Of a DNA stretch of 64,000 nucleotides, positions 52,666-60,859 are shown in pieces. Source of the stretch: Moraxella boevrei DSM 14165 (lineage in GTDB: Bacteria > Pseudomonadota > Gammaproteobacteria > Pseudomonadales > Moraxellaceae); NCBI RefSeq assembly GCF_000379845.1, contig NZ_KB903771.1, positions 1 through 64,000 of the forward strand, given 5' to 3'. The first letter of the stretch is position 1. Each line of letters begins with the position of its first letter. Below the pieces are notes generated by a model. It worked only from the letters and a program-made list of their open reading frames with translations. It was not told the origin of the DNA and did no database searches. The position numbers and the translations under genes were made by a program.

Positions 52666-53158
52666 ACATTATAACGAGATTTACCAAATTTTGGTAACAG
52701 ATGAAAATGATTTAGCAGGGGCTATCGCTTATAGCTTATACAAACAACACAAAGTAGAATGGTTAGAAAAAATTAGACAACAAAACAATGGTAATGAGCC
52801 TACTCCTGAACAGTTAGCACAATTTCATCAACTTTCGCTACTGCCATCTAGTATTGAACACTATCAACTAAAAGCCAATAAAATAGTTGGCGATTTTTTA
52901 TCATTTTCGCTAGAGAATGCTATTGAACAACTTAACGAGAATACCAATCAAAAAATTCAAGAACAACTAAAACAAACTTTACAGCCTATTCAAACGCAGT
53001 TGCAAAGCCTAGAATATGAAGTTGCCAAAAGCAAAAGTTGGCAACAACTCGCCTTTGAAGCCGTTGTCAGCGTGATTGGTACAATCGTTGTTATTATTTT
53101 AGTTGGTTTTTTGTTGCAAGGTTATCGTTGGATTTCATCTTTTAATTTTGCACCATAA
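52658..53158 (+). CDS. Coiled-coil protein with C-terminal membrane anchor
   Basis: The 166-residue protein has an N-terminal globular part (about 1-80: VTDENDLAGAIAYSLYKQHK), a coiled coil (about 85-125), and a C-terminal membrane helix (about 133-158: SVIGTIVVIILVGFLLQGY). The hydrophobic C-terminal end makes it a tail-anchored protein facing the cytoplasm. Co-translated with the 59-residue protein. Function unknown; the context of accessory elements suggests an exclusion or toxin role. Confidence 0.6.
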   Translation: MDKHYNEIYQILVTDENDLAGAIAYSLYKQHKVEWLEKIRQQNNGNEPTPEQLAQFHQLSLLPSSIEHYQLKANKIVGDFLSFSLENAIEQLNENTNQKIQEQLKQTLQPIQTQLQSLEYEVAKSKSWQQLAFEAVVSVIGTIVVIILVGFLLQGYRWISSFNFAP

Positions 53159-53164
53159 AAACGC

Positions 53165-53193
53165 TTGACTTCCATATTTTTTATTGCTATGAT
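53165..53193 (+). promoter_or_regulatory. Promoter of antirepressor cassette D
   Basis: TTGACT at 53165-53170, 17-base spacer, TATGAT at 53188-53193. Confidence 0.7.
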
Positions 53194-53229
53194 ATGTCCC
53201 AAGGTCTCAAAAGCCTATAAAACAAACGG

Positions 53230-53258
53230 TCATCACACCGTCATCGTGATATTTTTAT
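53230..53258 (+). terminator. Early terminator in leader D
   Basis: ATCAC pairs with GTGAT around ACCGTCATC, followed by a T-rich run, about 35 bases after the start site. Matches leaders A-C in position. Confidence 0.5.
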
Positions 53259-53318
53259 GCCCTAAAGTTAATCCGAAACACTTTGGCATAGATTTGCATG
53301 CCTTTTTAGAAAAGTTAT

Positions 53319-53396
53319 GACCGACGGTGCGACGAATACAATACCGCAAGGGAATAAGTCCGCCATTTTTTGTTTTATGGTTTTGAGCCGTTGGTC
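53319..53396 (+). ncRNA. c4-like structured RNA D
   Basis: Outer stem GACCGACGG (53319-53327) with CCGTTGGTC (53388-53396), one G-U; first helix TGCG/CGCA (53328-53331, 53345-53348); second CCAT/ATGG (53363-53366, 53377-53380). The motif GAATACAATACC is identical to RNA A, while the closing pairs of the second hairpin differ (CCAT/ATGG versus CCG/CGG), which is covariation. Confidence 0.55.
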
Positions 53397-53480
53397 TCCT
53401 AATTTAAGGATAAGTCAATTTGACCCACCCTTTTAAATTTAAATTAGGAAAATTTAACCCTATCAAAAAGGTAAAACAAA

Positions 53481-54314
53481 ATGCGTACTTTAACTTTCCA
53501 GAACATCACCTTAACTCCTATCAAAGTAGATAATCAAATTTGGCTAACTTCTAGTGAATTAGCAAAAGCCCTAGATTATGCTGACACGCAATCAGTTACC
53601 AAAATTTATGAACGCAATGCAGATGAATTTACTTCATCAATGACTACGATTGCTGAAGTAAAAACAAATGGCGGATTACAAAAAACACGCATTTTTTCAT
53701 TAAAAGGTTGCCACCTTATCGCCATGTTTGCACGCACGGCGGTAGCAAAACAATTCCGCCAATGGGTGTTAGATATCTTGGATAAAGAAGTCGGACAACC
53801 AACAATCCAAAAAACCAACGCCCACCAACGCCAAGCCTTAGTAACCGCCTGTGATAAACTCGCAGTTGGCAACACATTGCGTTCAGACATCTACAAAATG
53901 GTCGGCAACCAGTTTGGTGTGGACGATATCCAAAGCATACCCATGCACCAACTAGCAGACGCAACCGCATTTGTCTATGAAATCATCTTAACAAAACAAC
54001 AAACACCAAAAACCCAAGAACTACCGCAAAAAACGATAGAACGACTTGCCAAACAATTCGCCAAAACAGCCATTCTCATCAACCACGTTAAAAATGAATA
54101 CCTACCATTTTTATACACGGCAAATTTTGCCAAAGCAGAAAAAGTCAGCGTACATCTGGCACTAATCAATTATGACATTCAGGACAACTGCCGAGATTTA
54201 CTAAAACTATTGCCATCGCAAATCAAAAACGACAAAGCTCACCCGATAGTCAGCGAGTTACAAACAGCCTACTATCACGATAACTTGTTGAAATGCCCAC
54301 AAAAAATCGTTTAA
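53481..54314 (+). CDS. Antirepressor with BRO-N domain and shared C-terminal domain
   Basis: The 277-residue protein has an N-terminal BRO-N domain (about 1-105: LTFQNITLTPIKVDNQIWLT, then KTRIFSLKGCHLIAMFARTA). Its C-terminal domain (about 112-277) is almost identical to that of the 42911 gene, with only a few substitutions over 165 residues. Different N-terminal domains on one conserved C-terminal half point to domain shuffling. Preceded by cassette D promoter, terminator and RNA. Confidence 0.8.
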   Translation: MRTLTFQNITLTPIKVDNQIWLTSSELAKALDYADTQSVTKIYERNADEFTSSMTTIAEVKTNGGLQKTRIFSLKGCHLIAMFARTAVAKQFRQWVLDILDKEVGQPTIQKTNAHQRQALVTACDKLAVGNTLRSDIYKMVGNQFGVDDIQSIPMHQLADATAFVYEIILTKQQTPKTQELPQKTIERLAKQFAKTAILINHVKNEYLPFLYTANFAKAEKVSVHLALINYDIQDNCRDLLKLLPSQIKNDKAHPIVSELQTAYYHDNLLKCPQKIV

Positions 54315-54395
54315 CCCTTTAACCCCATAAAACCAACCTGTTTGTTAGCCTTTTAACAAACAACGGCTTTTTACGCCCAAAAAAAAGGAAAAACC

Positions 54396-54554
54396 ATGGA
54401 ACAACAAGAATTTGTCAAATATCTAACCAAAGGCAAACGCCTGACCCCATGCGAAAGCGACCACGCATTGATAGAATTTTTAGAAAACAAAAACTGTTTT
54501 AAAAACTGGGTGATTTTTGCCCTAATCATCGCATTAATCTTTAGCAATACTTAA
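54396..54554 (+). CDS. 52-residue membrane peptide
   Basis: The ATG at 54396 follows AAAAAGGAA. The product (MEQQEFVKYLTKGKRLTPCE start) has a charged N-terminal part and a C-terminal membrane helix (about 35-50). Function unknown; expressed with the recombination genes. Confidence 0.45.
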   Translation: MEQQEFVKYLTKGKRLTPCESDHALIEFLENKNCFKNWVIFALIIALIFSNT

Positions 54555-54576
54555 AGATTTTCAACGCATTAACATT

Positions 54577-54640
54577 TTGTAAGGCTAGGCGTAATTAACC
54601 GAAAGGGCGGTAATCGCACCAACCGCCCACCGCCTTACAA
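54577..54640 (+). ncRNA. Related leader structure before the Sak4-like gene
   Basis: Outer stem TTGTAAGGC (54577-54585) with GCCTTACAA (54632-54640), 9 bp perfect; inner hairpin GGGCGG/CCGCCC (54605-54628). It resembles the c4-like set in size and position 30 bases before an ATG but lacks the shared sequence motifs and has no clear promoter. Confidence 0.35.
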
Positions 54641-54670
54641 CCTTTCTTTGGTGCAAATAAGGAAAACATT

Positions 54671-55312
54671 ATGGCAATCGTAACCATGGTGCTAGGTGAA
54701 AGCGGTAGTGGCAAAACATTTAGTACAAAAAATTTAGACCCAAAACTTACAACGCTTATCAAAACTATTGATAAACCACCGTCTTTTCGCCAAACAGAAG
54801 TACCTACAACTTTCATAAATAATCACGCAAGGGATATCGTTGGTATTTTAAAAAAATCACAACGCCCTATCATCGTGATAGATGACTTTCAGTATTTTAT
54901 GTCGCTCAATTATAGCTACTCAACCACCAAAGGCTTTGAAAAATTTAATGAGATTAATACAGGATTTTTGGATATTGTATTAACCGCAGTCAATGGTATG
55001 AAGCCGTATCAGCGAGTCTACATTTTGTCTCATATCCAAGAAACAGAAGGCAAGACAAAAATGAAAACGTTGGGTAAATTCATTGATGAAAAAATCACGC
55101 CTGAAGGCTTAGTTACTATCGTTTTACAGACAAAAATTGAAAACAATCAAAATCAATTTTTAACAAGAAATGACGGTAACACCACCGTAAAAACACCGTT
55201 TGAAATGTTTGACGATGACCTAATCCCAAACGATTTACAACTGGTAGATAACGCCATTTGCGACTACTACCAAATCCCCAAAAACCCCTTAACTAACGGA
55301 GAAACAGCATGA
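54671..55312 (+). CDS. Sak4-like RecA-type ATPase (phage recombinase)
   Basis: The 213-residue protein has a Walker A GESGSGKT at 9-16 and a Walker B IIVIDDFQY near 69-77, the minimal RecA core of Sak4-type single-strand annealing ATPases. These cooperate with a phage SSB, and an SSB-like gene follows with a four-base overlap. Function: recombination-dependent replication of phage DNA. Confidence 0.78.
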   Translation: MAIVTMVLGESGSGKTFSTKNLDPKLTTLIKTIDKPPSFRQTEVPTTFINNHARDIVGILKKSQRPIIVIDDFQYFMSLNYSYSTTKGFEKFNEINTGFLDIVLTAVNGMKPYQRVYILSHIQETEGKTKMKTLGKFIDEKITPEGLVTIVLQTKIENNQNQFLTRNDGNTTVKTPFEMFDDDLIPNDLQLVDNAICDYYQIPKNPLTNGETA

Positions 55313-56049
55313 ACTTTCAACCAATCCACTTCAACCAATCCGAAGCCCTAAAAGCAGGGGCCAATGGCAACTTTTTCGCAGGCAACAGCGAACAGCTAGT
55401 TAAAATCATCAGAGCCGAATTTGTCAAATCACAAACAGGCTCACAAGGCATGAGCTTTGATGTGGTAAATAAAGATAAACAGCGTGGCTATTTTAGCTAT
55501 TATTACCAAAGAGCGGACGGCTCAGTCAATGAAGTTGGACACCGCCAATTACAAGCCTTAATGGGCGTATGTGGCGTAACAGTATTAACACCAACGCAAA
55601 TGAGTGTTGAAAAATACGATCAAAATAGCAAAGCGATGATACAAGTTAACTGTATCAATGCTAAAGAATTGATTGGTAAAAAATTTGTCGGCTTGTTTAT
55701 TGATGAATTTGAAGTCTATAACGGTGAAAAACGCAAAAAAATAGAATTGTATGTTGCATTTAATGAAAACCGCCAATCATACCGTGAAATGAACGCCCAA
55801 CAACCGCCAAACGATATTGAGCATCTAACACAAACCATGCTTAAAAAATCGGTTGATAGCGAGTTAAAAGTGGATAACGAATTAAGCAGAAATCAAGGCT
55901 ACAACAACGACATGACGGACGATATGCCAAATAAGTTTTTTAACAGTCAAGCGACTACCTACCAACGCACGCCTGCCCCACACCAAGGTTTTAATCAACA
56001 GGCGAGCGTACCACAGGCAGGCGTGATGGACCAAGATATTCCGTTTTGA
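55309..56049 (+). CDS. SSB-like protein, DUF669 type
   Basis: The 246-residue protein has an OB-like N-terminal part (about 1-155) and a disordered Gln/Asn/Pro-rich tail ending in the acidic tip DQDIPF. This tip is the hallmark of single-strand binding proteins that recruit partners through the last residues. It is coupled to the Sak4-like gene, the usual pair. Confidence 0.72.
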   Translation: MNFQPIHFNQSEALKAGANGNFFAGNSEQLVKIIRAEFVKSQTGSQGMSFDVVNKDKQRGYFSYYYQRADGSVNEVGHRQLQALMGVCGVTVLTPTQMSVEKYDQNSKAMIQVNCINAKELIGKKFVGLFIDEFEVYNGEKRKKIELYVAFNENRQSYREMNAQQPPNDIEHLTQTMLKKSVDSELKVDNELSRNQGYNNDMTDDMPNKFFNSQATTYQRTPAPHQGFNQQASVPQAGVMDQDIPF

Positions 56050-56154
56050 TTTTAAAGGGAAAACCAATGAAAACAGAAATGATTAGCAAAGCAATTTGTT
56101 AATCATTGGCTAATCAAAAATCGCTTATTTTGAGCGACAAATTAAGGAAAAGGT

Positions 56155-56337
56155 ATGAATATTGAAATTATTAAAAAAGCCATTGCAGAGTTTGAACAAG
56201 CTTGGTTAGAACTTGAGAAAGATACACATGATGAATTAACAGAGGTGATGAAATTAGTATTTAGATATATTTCAAGAGAAAGTGGAGTTGGCGTTAATAT
56301 TATTGTTGGTAGAAATCTAGGGGAAGATGATGAGTAA
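56155..56337 (+). CDS. Hypothetical 60-residue protein
   Basis: Acidic, helical (KKAIAEFEQAWLELEKDTHD), no family recognised. AAGGAAAAGG precedes the ATG. Overlaps the next gene by 8 bases. Confidence 0.5.
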   Translation: MNIEIIKKAIAEFEQAWLELEKDTHDELTEVMKLVFRYISRESGVGVNIIVGRNLGEDDE

Positions 56338-56530
56338 TTGGATAAGCGTAGATGAGCGGTTGCCGAGTGAAAATGGGTTTTACTTAGTTTGCTATGACCG
56401 TGAATTTCACGATGGCTCATATTTTAAAAAAATTGATATTGTAGAATTTTGTCAAGCGATAAACAAATTCAACTTTTATCATGATTTTATAACCCATTGG
56501 CAACCACTACCACAACCACCTAAGGAGTGA
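56330..56530 (+). CDS. DUF551 protein
   Basis: The 66-residue protein starts MSNWISVDERLPSENGFYLV and ends THWQPLPQPPKE, the exact ends of the DUF551 family common in phage early operons. Function unknown. Confidence 0.8.
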   Translation: MSNWISVDERLPSENGFYLVCYDREFHDGSYFKKIDIVEFCQAINKFNFYHDFITHWQPLPQPPKE

Positions 56531-56533
56531 AAG

Positions 56534-56920
56534 ATGTTTAATTTTTTTAAAAAGAAAAATAAATCACAATCAAATCAACAGCCAAATACTCATATTTTTG
56601 GTTGTAATCATGTCGGTGATGGCAATGTCTTTTTGGGTGGGGCAGTTATTCAACAGTCCATTCGTACTACCGATAAATGGGTTAGTGTTAAAGATGGATT
56701 GCCAAATGATGAAGAAATTTGTCATATTATCTTAAAAGATGGTACGGTTGTTTATGGCGTATATTCTGATGAATATAAATGCTTTTCCAAAGCTGACAAT
56801 CTAACTGTTCAAAATGGCAAGTATATTCTTGATGTTTGTCGTGATGTCTATCTTGACAGTGTAACAAATTGGCGAAAACTGCCAAATCCACCAAAAGGAG
56901 TAAGAAAATGTTTTTTTTGA
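56534..56920 (+). CDS. DUF551-containing protein
   Basis: A 128-residue protein with a Lys/Asn-rich N-terminus, then a DUF551-like domain (about 52-125: DKWVSVKDGLPNDEEICHII, then DSVTNWRKLPNPPKG). The first 50 residues look disordered. Second copy of the family in tandem. Confidence 0.72.
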   Translation: MFNFFKKKNKSQSNQQPNTHIFGCNHVGDGNVFLGGAVIQQSIRTTDKWVSVKDGLPNDEEICHIILKDGTVVYGVYSDEYKCFSKADNLTVQNGKYILDVCRDVYLDSVTNWRKLPNPPKGVRKCFF

Positions 56921-57063
56921 AGCAGAGTTATCAAAATAGTCTGAATAGAGACCAAGAAGATTTGATTAAACAGGGTTATGTGATTGTAGATGTTATCGTT
57001 ACCCATAACAGTTACATGGGTGGTTTTGGATTTTTTATCAAATACAAGAAAGGTGAAGCATGA
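56908..57063 (+). CDS. 51-residue hypothetical protein
   Basis: The ATG at 56908 follows AAGGAG. The product (MFFLKQSYQNSLNRDQEDLI start) is small and soluble. It overlaps the previous and next genes, showing a coupled chain. Confidence 0.5.
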   Translation: MFFLKQSYQNSLNRDQEDLIKQGYVIVDVIVTHNSYMGGFGFFIKYKKGEA

Positions 57064-57350
57064 AAGAGCAAATCAAATTAGGGGATTATGTATATATCCC
57101 CAGTTATTCAAGAAAGGCGTTAAAGGTTATTGAAAGTTTGAATGAAAATCGTCCGTTAAGGGCTTTTGTTAATGATGACATATTCATTGATTTTCACGAA
57201 AACGGCTTATCATCAAAATACCATATTGAGCCAATCGTATTTTTAGCCAGTCCTGAAAATAAAGCCAAGATTGAGCAGTTTTATGGTGGTGAGCTTGAAA
57301 GTCCACCGATAAAAATAGCAACCTTGTCAATACCGCATGATAATTCATAG
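57060..57350 (+). CDS. Hypothetical phage protein, 96 residues
   Basis: A beta-rich protein (KLGDYVYIPSYSRKALKVIE) of a type frequent in early phage operons, perhaps a small SH3-like fold. No family certain. Overlaps the upstream gene by four bases. Confidence 0.5.
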   Translation: MKEQIKLGDYVYIPSYSRKALKVIESLNENRPLRAFVNDDIFIDFHENGLSSKYHIEPIVFLASPENKAKIEQFYGGELESPPIKIATLSIPHDNS

Positions 57351-57358
57351 GTGAAAAA

Positions 57359-57634
57359 ATGCTACTCTATCAACCAAAACCGCTAAAATGGAAAATTACC
57401 CCATACCAACATCTAGTAACAACAAGCCCATTTACCAGTTACAAGATTTATTTTGACCCAAAATAAAAATCTTGTGTTTGCCATTATTGCCACCACGCCA
57501 GCCGTGAAGTCGGCTTAAAACATGGCAAATCAATCAATGGATTAGTAGAATGGGTTGAACAAACCCATTATCCTAGCCAAGTCAAAAAATACTTTAACGA
57601 AATTAAACTTGAGAAAGTGGAGAAAGGACAATGA
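57359..57634 (+). pseudogene. Small phage gene with an in-frame TAA
   Basis: From the ATG at 57359 the frame runs 35 codons (ending YKIYFDPK), then TAA, and continues in the same frame for 55 codons (KSCVCHYCHHASREVGLKHG and on) to a TGA that overlaps the next ATG. A single nonsense change would explain it. The lower half has Cys/His residues suggestive of zinc binding. Confidence 0.6.
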
Positions 57635-57834
57635 GTAAACCATTAGTACAAGGCGGACTATCCACCGCCAAAGATATTTTACCATTTTTGCCATTTGGTC
57701 GGACGACCCTATGGCGAAGATGTAAAGACGGCAAATTCCCTGAACCGCAACGAATAAATGCCAGCGTAACGGTTTGGAAAAACGATGAAGTCAATGCGTG
57801 GCTTACCGACCCGAAAAAATGGAAAGTTGAATGA
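57631..57834 (+). CDS. AlpA-family regulator
   Basis: A 67-residue protein of the AlpA type: PFLPFGRTTLWRRCKDGKFP, then the short wing VTVWKNDEVNAWLTD. AlpA proteins activate phage integrase or excision genes or control early transcription. It is the last phage gene before the attachment site; the integrase is not here. It has an ATGA overlap with the broken gene upstream. Confidence 0.85.
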   Translation: MSKPLVQGGLSTAKDILPFLPFGRTTLWRRCKDGKFPEPQRINASVTVWKNDEVNAWLTDPKKWKVE

Positions 57835-57840
57835 CAAAAG

Positions 57841-57878
57841 GGCGTAGATGTGATAGCATATCTACGCCTTATTTTTTT
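57841..57878 (+). terminator. Terminator of the right phage operon
   Basis: GGCGTAGAT (57841-57849) pairs with ATCTACGCC (57860-57868), followed by a T run. Confidence 0.8.
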
Positions 57879-57979
57879 GCCAAAAAAGATAGCAGATTTG
57901 GGAATGCACCCCAAATTGCACCCTGTAAATTTTTTTGAAAGATAAAATATATAAAATTCAATGGGTTATATTTGTTATT

Positions 57980-58000
57980 CAGTTCCGACCACTGGTACCA
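57980..58000 (+). other. Right attachment site: 3' end of a tRNA, probably tRNA-Leu
   Basis: CAGTTCCGACCACTGGTACCA resembles the T-arm end, acceptor 3' strand CACTGGT, discriminator A and CCA of a tRNA whose 5' part is absent. The Leu assignment comes from the acceptor sequence. It is followed at once by a perfect host-type terminator, as expected where phage DNA has replaced the tRNA 5' part. The intact tRNA should lie at the left end of the prophage. Confidence 0.65.
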
Positions 58001-58004
58001 AATC

Positions 58005-58035
58005 AAACCCTTGATAAAAAATCAAGGGTTTTTAT
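58005..58035 (+). terminator. tRNA terminator at the prophage-host junction
   Basis: AAACCCTTGAT (58005-58015) and ATCAAGGGTTT (58021-58031), an 11-bp perfect stem with loop AAAAA and a T run. Confidence 0.85.
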
Positions 58036-58068
58036 TTTTCTTAAACCATACAGGTAATTTAATGAGTA

Positions 58069-58242
58069 CTATTTCTCATTATCAAACCAATAACTTTCCA
58101 GCACTGCTTTCAGTAAAGATTTAGATCTAAATTCTAAGTGAATTAACTCAAACCAAGCAATACATTTTTGTTCTGTTGATTTGTAGGACATTTTTTGAAA
58201 TTCATGCTTAGGGTAATTTTTGTGTAAATGACCGCATTTCAT
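58069..58242 (-). CDS. Hypothetical 57-residue protein downstream of prfA
   Basis: ATG at 58242 with AGGGG upstream; product MKCGHLHKNYPKHEFQKMSY start, ending ESYWFDNEK. Soluble, His/Lys-rich, unknown. It lies 17 bases after the prfA stop and may be the end of that transcript. Confidence 0.35.
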   Translation of the reverse strand: MKCGHLHKNYPKHEFQKMSYKSTEQKCIAWFELIHLEFRSKSLLKAVLESYWFDNEK

Positions 58243-58259
58243 TACCCCTAAATTCTCAC

Positions 58260-59342
58260 TTAACTCTCCCCACCCACACTTGCCATCAAATCCGCCTGAT
58301 GTTCTCGTAATAAACTATCAATCAGTTCATTTAAATCGCCCTGCATAATGGCATCTAGCTTGTATAGGGTTAGATTAATACGATGGTCGGTCATACGCCC
58401 TTGCGGAAAATTATAGGTGCGAATACGCTCGCTACGGTCACCCGAGCCAACCAAATTTCGTCTCATATCGCTACTGGCATCAATTTGTTTTTGCACTTTT
58501 TCTTGCTGTATTTTTGACACCAGCATTTTCATTGCTTTATCTTTATTGGCGTGCTGAGAGCGTTCTTGCTGACATTCCACCACTGTGCCTGTGGGAATGT
58601 GGGTAATTCGAACGGCAGAATCGGTCTTGTTAATATGCTGACCGCCTGCACCACTCGCACGATACGTATCAATACGCAAATCGCTTGGGTTAATCTCCAC
58701 CGTATCATCAATTTCCACTTCAGGCATGACAGCCACCGTACAGGCGGACGTATGTACACGCCCCTGAGATTCGGTTTCAGGCACACGCTGGACACGATGA
58801 GCCCCACTTTCAAACTTCAAGCGACCATACACCCCATTACCCGACACACGGCTGATGATTTCTTTATAACCACCGTGTTCAGACTCATTAGCAGACAAAA
58901 TTTCTACCGTCCAGCCTTGAGATTGGGCATATTTTTCGTACATACGAAATAAATCACCTGAAAAAATCCCCGCTTCATCGCCACCTGTACCCGCACGTAT
59001 TTCTAAGAATGCTGTCGCCTTATCATTCGGGTCTTTTGGCAACATCATTACATTTAAAACTTCGGTCAATTCATGAATTTTGGCTTTTGCTTCTTGGATT
59101 TCTTCCGTAGCCAGCTCTTTCATATCAGGGTCGGCAAGCATTTCTTCCGCCGTTTTTAAATCTTCTTCGGCTTGAGTAAAAGTGTGCCAAGTCGCCACCA
59201 ACTCAGATAAATCGCTGTGTTCTACTGACAATTCACGAAATTTTTTGTTGTCCGCCATGGTCTCTGGCTCAGATAAAAGTACGGTAACTTCTTCAAATCT
59301 GTCCGCCATTTGGTCTAGGCGAAATCTTAAACTTTCTTTCAT
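58260..59342 (-). CDS. prfA: Peptide chain release factor 1
   Basis: The 360-residue protein matches RF1 in length. It has the anticodon-like PxT region ([17 protein letters not shown]), and the GGQ motif in [20 protein letters not shown], which enters the peptidyl transferase centre. The N-terminal helix bundle (about 1-100) and the C-terminal domain are typical. It terminates translation at UAA and UAG. First complete host gene right of the prophage. Confidence 0.97.
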   Translation of the reverse strand: MKESLRFRLDQMADRFEEVTVLLSEPETMADNKKFRELSVEHSDLSELVATWHTFTQAEEDLKTAEEMLADPDMKELATEEIQEAKAKIHELTEVLNVMMLPKDPNDKATAFLEIRAGTGGDEAGIFSGDLFRMYEKYAQSQGWTVEILSANESEHGGYKEIISRVSGNGVYGRLKFESGAHRVQRVPETESQGRVHTSACTVAVMPEVEIDDTVEINPSDLRIDTYRASGAGGQHINKTDSAVRITHIPTGTVVECQQERSQHANKDKAMKMLVSKIQQEKVQKQIDASSDMRRNLVGSGDRSERIRTYNFPQGRMTDHRINLTLYKLDAIMQGDLNELIDSLLREHQADLMASVGGES

Positions 59343-59572
59343 AACTATTTTTTCAATATTTTTACAAGGTTTGAGATAAAATGTTTGGTAAAACAGACCG
59401 TCTATTTTGCCATAAAATCAGAAATTTTGCATGGATTTTATTGGCTTTTGCCCAATTTTTTGCAATTTTAAACGTGTTTGGACATTTTTACCAATTTTGC
59501 CAAATTTTGTGTTACACTATGGCAATTTTTCACCAAACTTAACCGCCAATTTTTTTTACCAGTTTTCCAAAA

Positions 59573-60265
59573 ATGACCGATTTTTTCAACTGGCTTTTCG
59601 CCCAATATCAAGATTATAGTCCCCTACTCATAACGTTAGAGCTGATTGCGAGCGTGTTTGGGCTGATTTCGGTATTGTTGTCAAAGCGTGGCAACATGTT
59701 GGTATTTCCTGTCGGTTTGATTAGCACGGGTTTGTATGTGTATTTGTTGTGGCAATGGCAACTGTTTGGCGATATGCTGATTAATCTTTACTATTCAGCA
59801 ATGGCGATTTTTGGCTGGATAAATTGGCAAAAAAACAAACAAGATCAAAATCTTGTAATGATTGCCACTACCACATTTAAAGAATGGCAAAAACTTGGCT
59901 CGATTGCGATTGCCAGTTTTATATTTGTCGCTATCGTGTATTATTTTAAACCTTTTATTAATAATCATTTTAGTATGGATAATGTTATTTTAGGTTTTTC
60001 CCAGTTTGCTTGGACGGATTATGTGGATATTTTGACCACAGGGCTATTTTTGGTGGCGATGTTGCTGATGGCAAGTCGCAAAATTGAAAATTGGCTAGTG
60101 TGGATTATCGCCGATGCGATTAGCGTGCCGTTATATTTTTACAAAGGGATGATTTTCACCTCTGTGCAGTATTTTTTATTTACTCTTGTGGCGATTTTAG
60201 GTTATTTGTCATGGCAAAAACTGTTAACGCAACAACGCTTAACCCAAAAACCCAAAATGGCTTAA
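59573..60265 (+). CDS. pnuC: Nicotinamide riboside transporter PnuC
   Basis: A 230-residue protein with seven hydrophobic spans and the PnuC signature (GNMLVFPVGLISTGLYVYLL; MLINLYYSAMAIFGWINW). It takes up nicotinamide riboside by facilitated diffusion, driven by intracellular phosphorylation. The kinase gene overlaps by 55 bases, so uptake and trapping are coupled. Confidence 0.92.
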   Translation: MTDFFNWLFAQYQDYSPLLITLELIASVFGLISVLLSKRGNMLVFPVGLISTGLYVYLLWQWQLFGDMLINLYYSAMAIFGWINWQKNKQDQNLVMIATTTFKEWQKLGSIAIASFIFVAIVYYFKPFINNHFSMDNVILGFSQFAWTDYVDILTTGLFLVAMLLMASRKIENWLVWIIADAISVPLYFYKGMIFTSVQYFLFTLVAILGYLSWQKLLTQQRLTQKPKMA

Positions 60266-60819
60266 CTATTCCAAAACCTACGATTAGCCATGTGAAAAAA
60301 GTGCTGATTTTGGGGGCGGAATGCACAGGCAAAAGCACACTCACCCAAGATTTGGGCATATATTTTCACGCACCGATTGTTAACGAATTTATGCGAACTT
60401 ATTTGGCAAAAAAACCGAGGGATTATGTGTGTCAATGGGAGGATTTATTACCAATTGCGATTGGACAAATAATTGGTGAAAATCAAACAATTAGCCAAGC
60501 CGAACGACAGCAATCCCCTTATATTTTTTGTGATACAGGCTTGTTTGAAATTATGGTCTACAGCCATTGGTATTTTGACGCTTGCCCAAGCGAAATTAAG
60601 CAACACGCCAATCACTACCGCTATGATTTGGTATTGTTAACCGATAATATCGGCGTAGAATGGGTGGCAGATGGAATGCGAGATTTGCCACATGGACACA
60701 ACAAAATGCGACAAAACTTTGTCAATTTTTTGAATGCTTTTGACATGGGGTTTATTGCTATTTCAGGCAACCGGCAACAACGTGTACAAACGGTGGTTGA
60801 TTTATTAAAGCGAATTTAA
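60211..60819 (+). CDS. NadR-type ribosylnicotinamide kinase
   Basis: The 202-residue protein corresponds to the C-terminal kinase domain of NadR only: a P-loop GAECTGKST near residues 33-41, a lid region, and CDTGLFEIMVYSHWYF. There is no adenylyltransferase and no helix-turn-helix. It phosphorylates nicotinamide riboside to NMN after PnuC import. The exact start could be later than 60211 because the overlap with pnuC is long. Confidence 0.88.
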   Translation: MAKTVNATTLNPKTQNGLTIPKPTISHVKKVLILGAECTGKSTLTQDLGIYFHAPIVNEFMRTYLAKKPRDYVCQWEDLLPIAIGQIIGENQTISQAERQQSPYIFCDTGLFEIMVYSHWYFDACPSEIKQHANHYRYDLVLLTDNIGVEWVADGMRDLPHGHNKMRQNFVNFLNAFDMGFIAISGNRQQRVQTVVDLLKRI

Positions 60820-60859
60820 AATCAATCAAATATAACTTTAAAAAACCAACAAAACCAAC

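Noticed and set aside
54577-54640. A fifth full member of the c4-like RNA family
   Set aside because: It has a good outer stem but not the shared GAATAC and GGAATAA motifs, nor a clear promoter or early terminator; kept only as a related leader.
57980-58000. A complete tRNA gene
   Set aside because: Only the acceptor 3' strand and part of the T arm are present; upstream bases do not form the D or anticodon arms.
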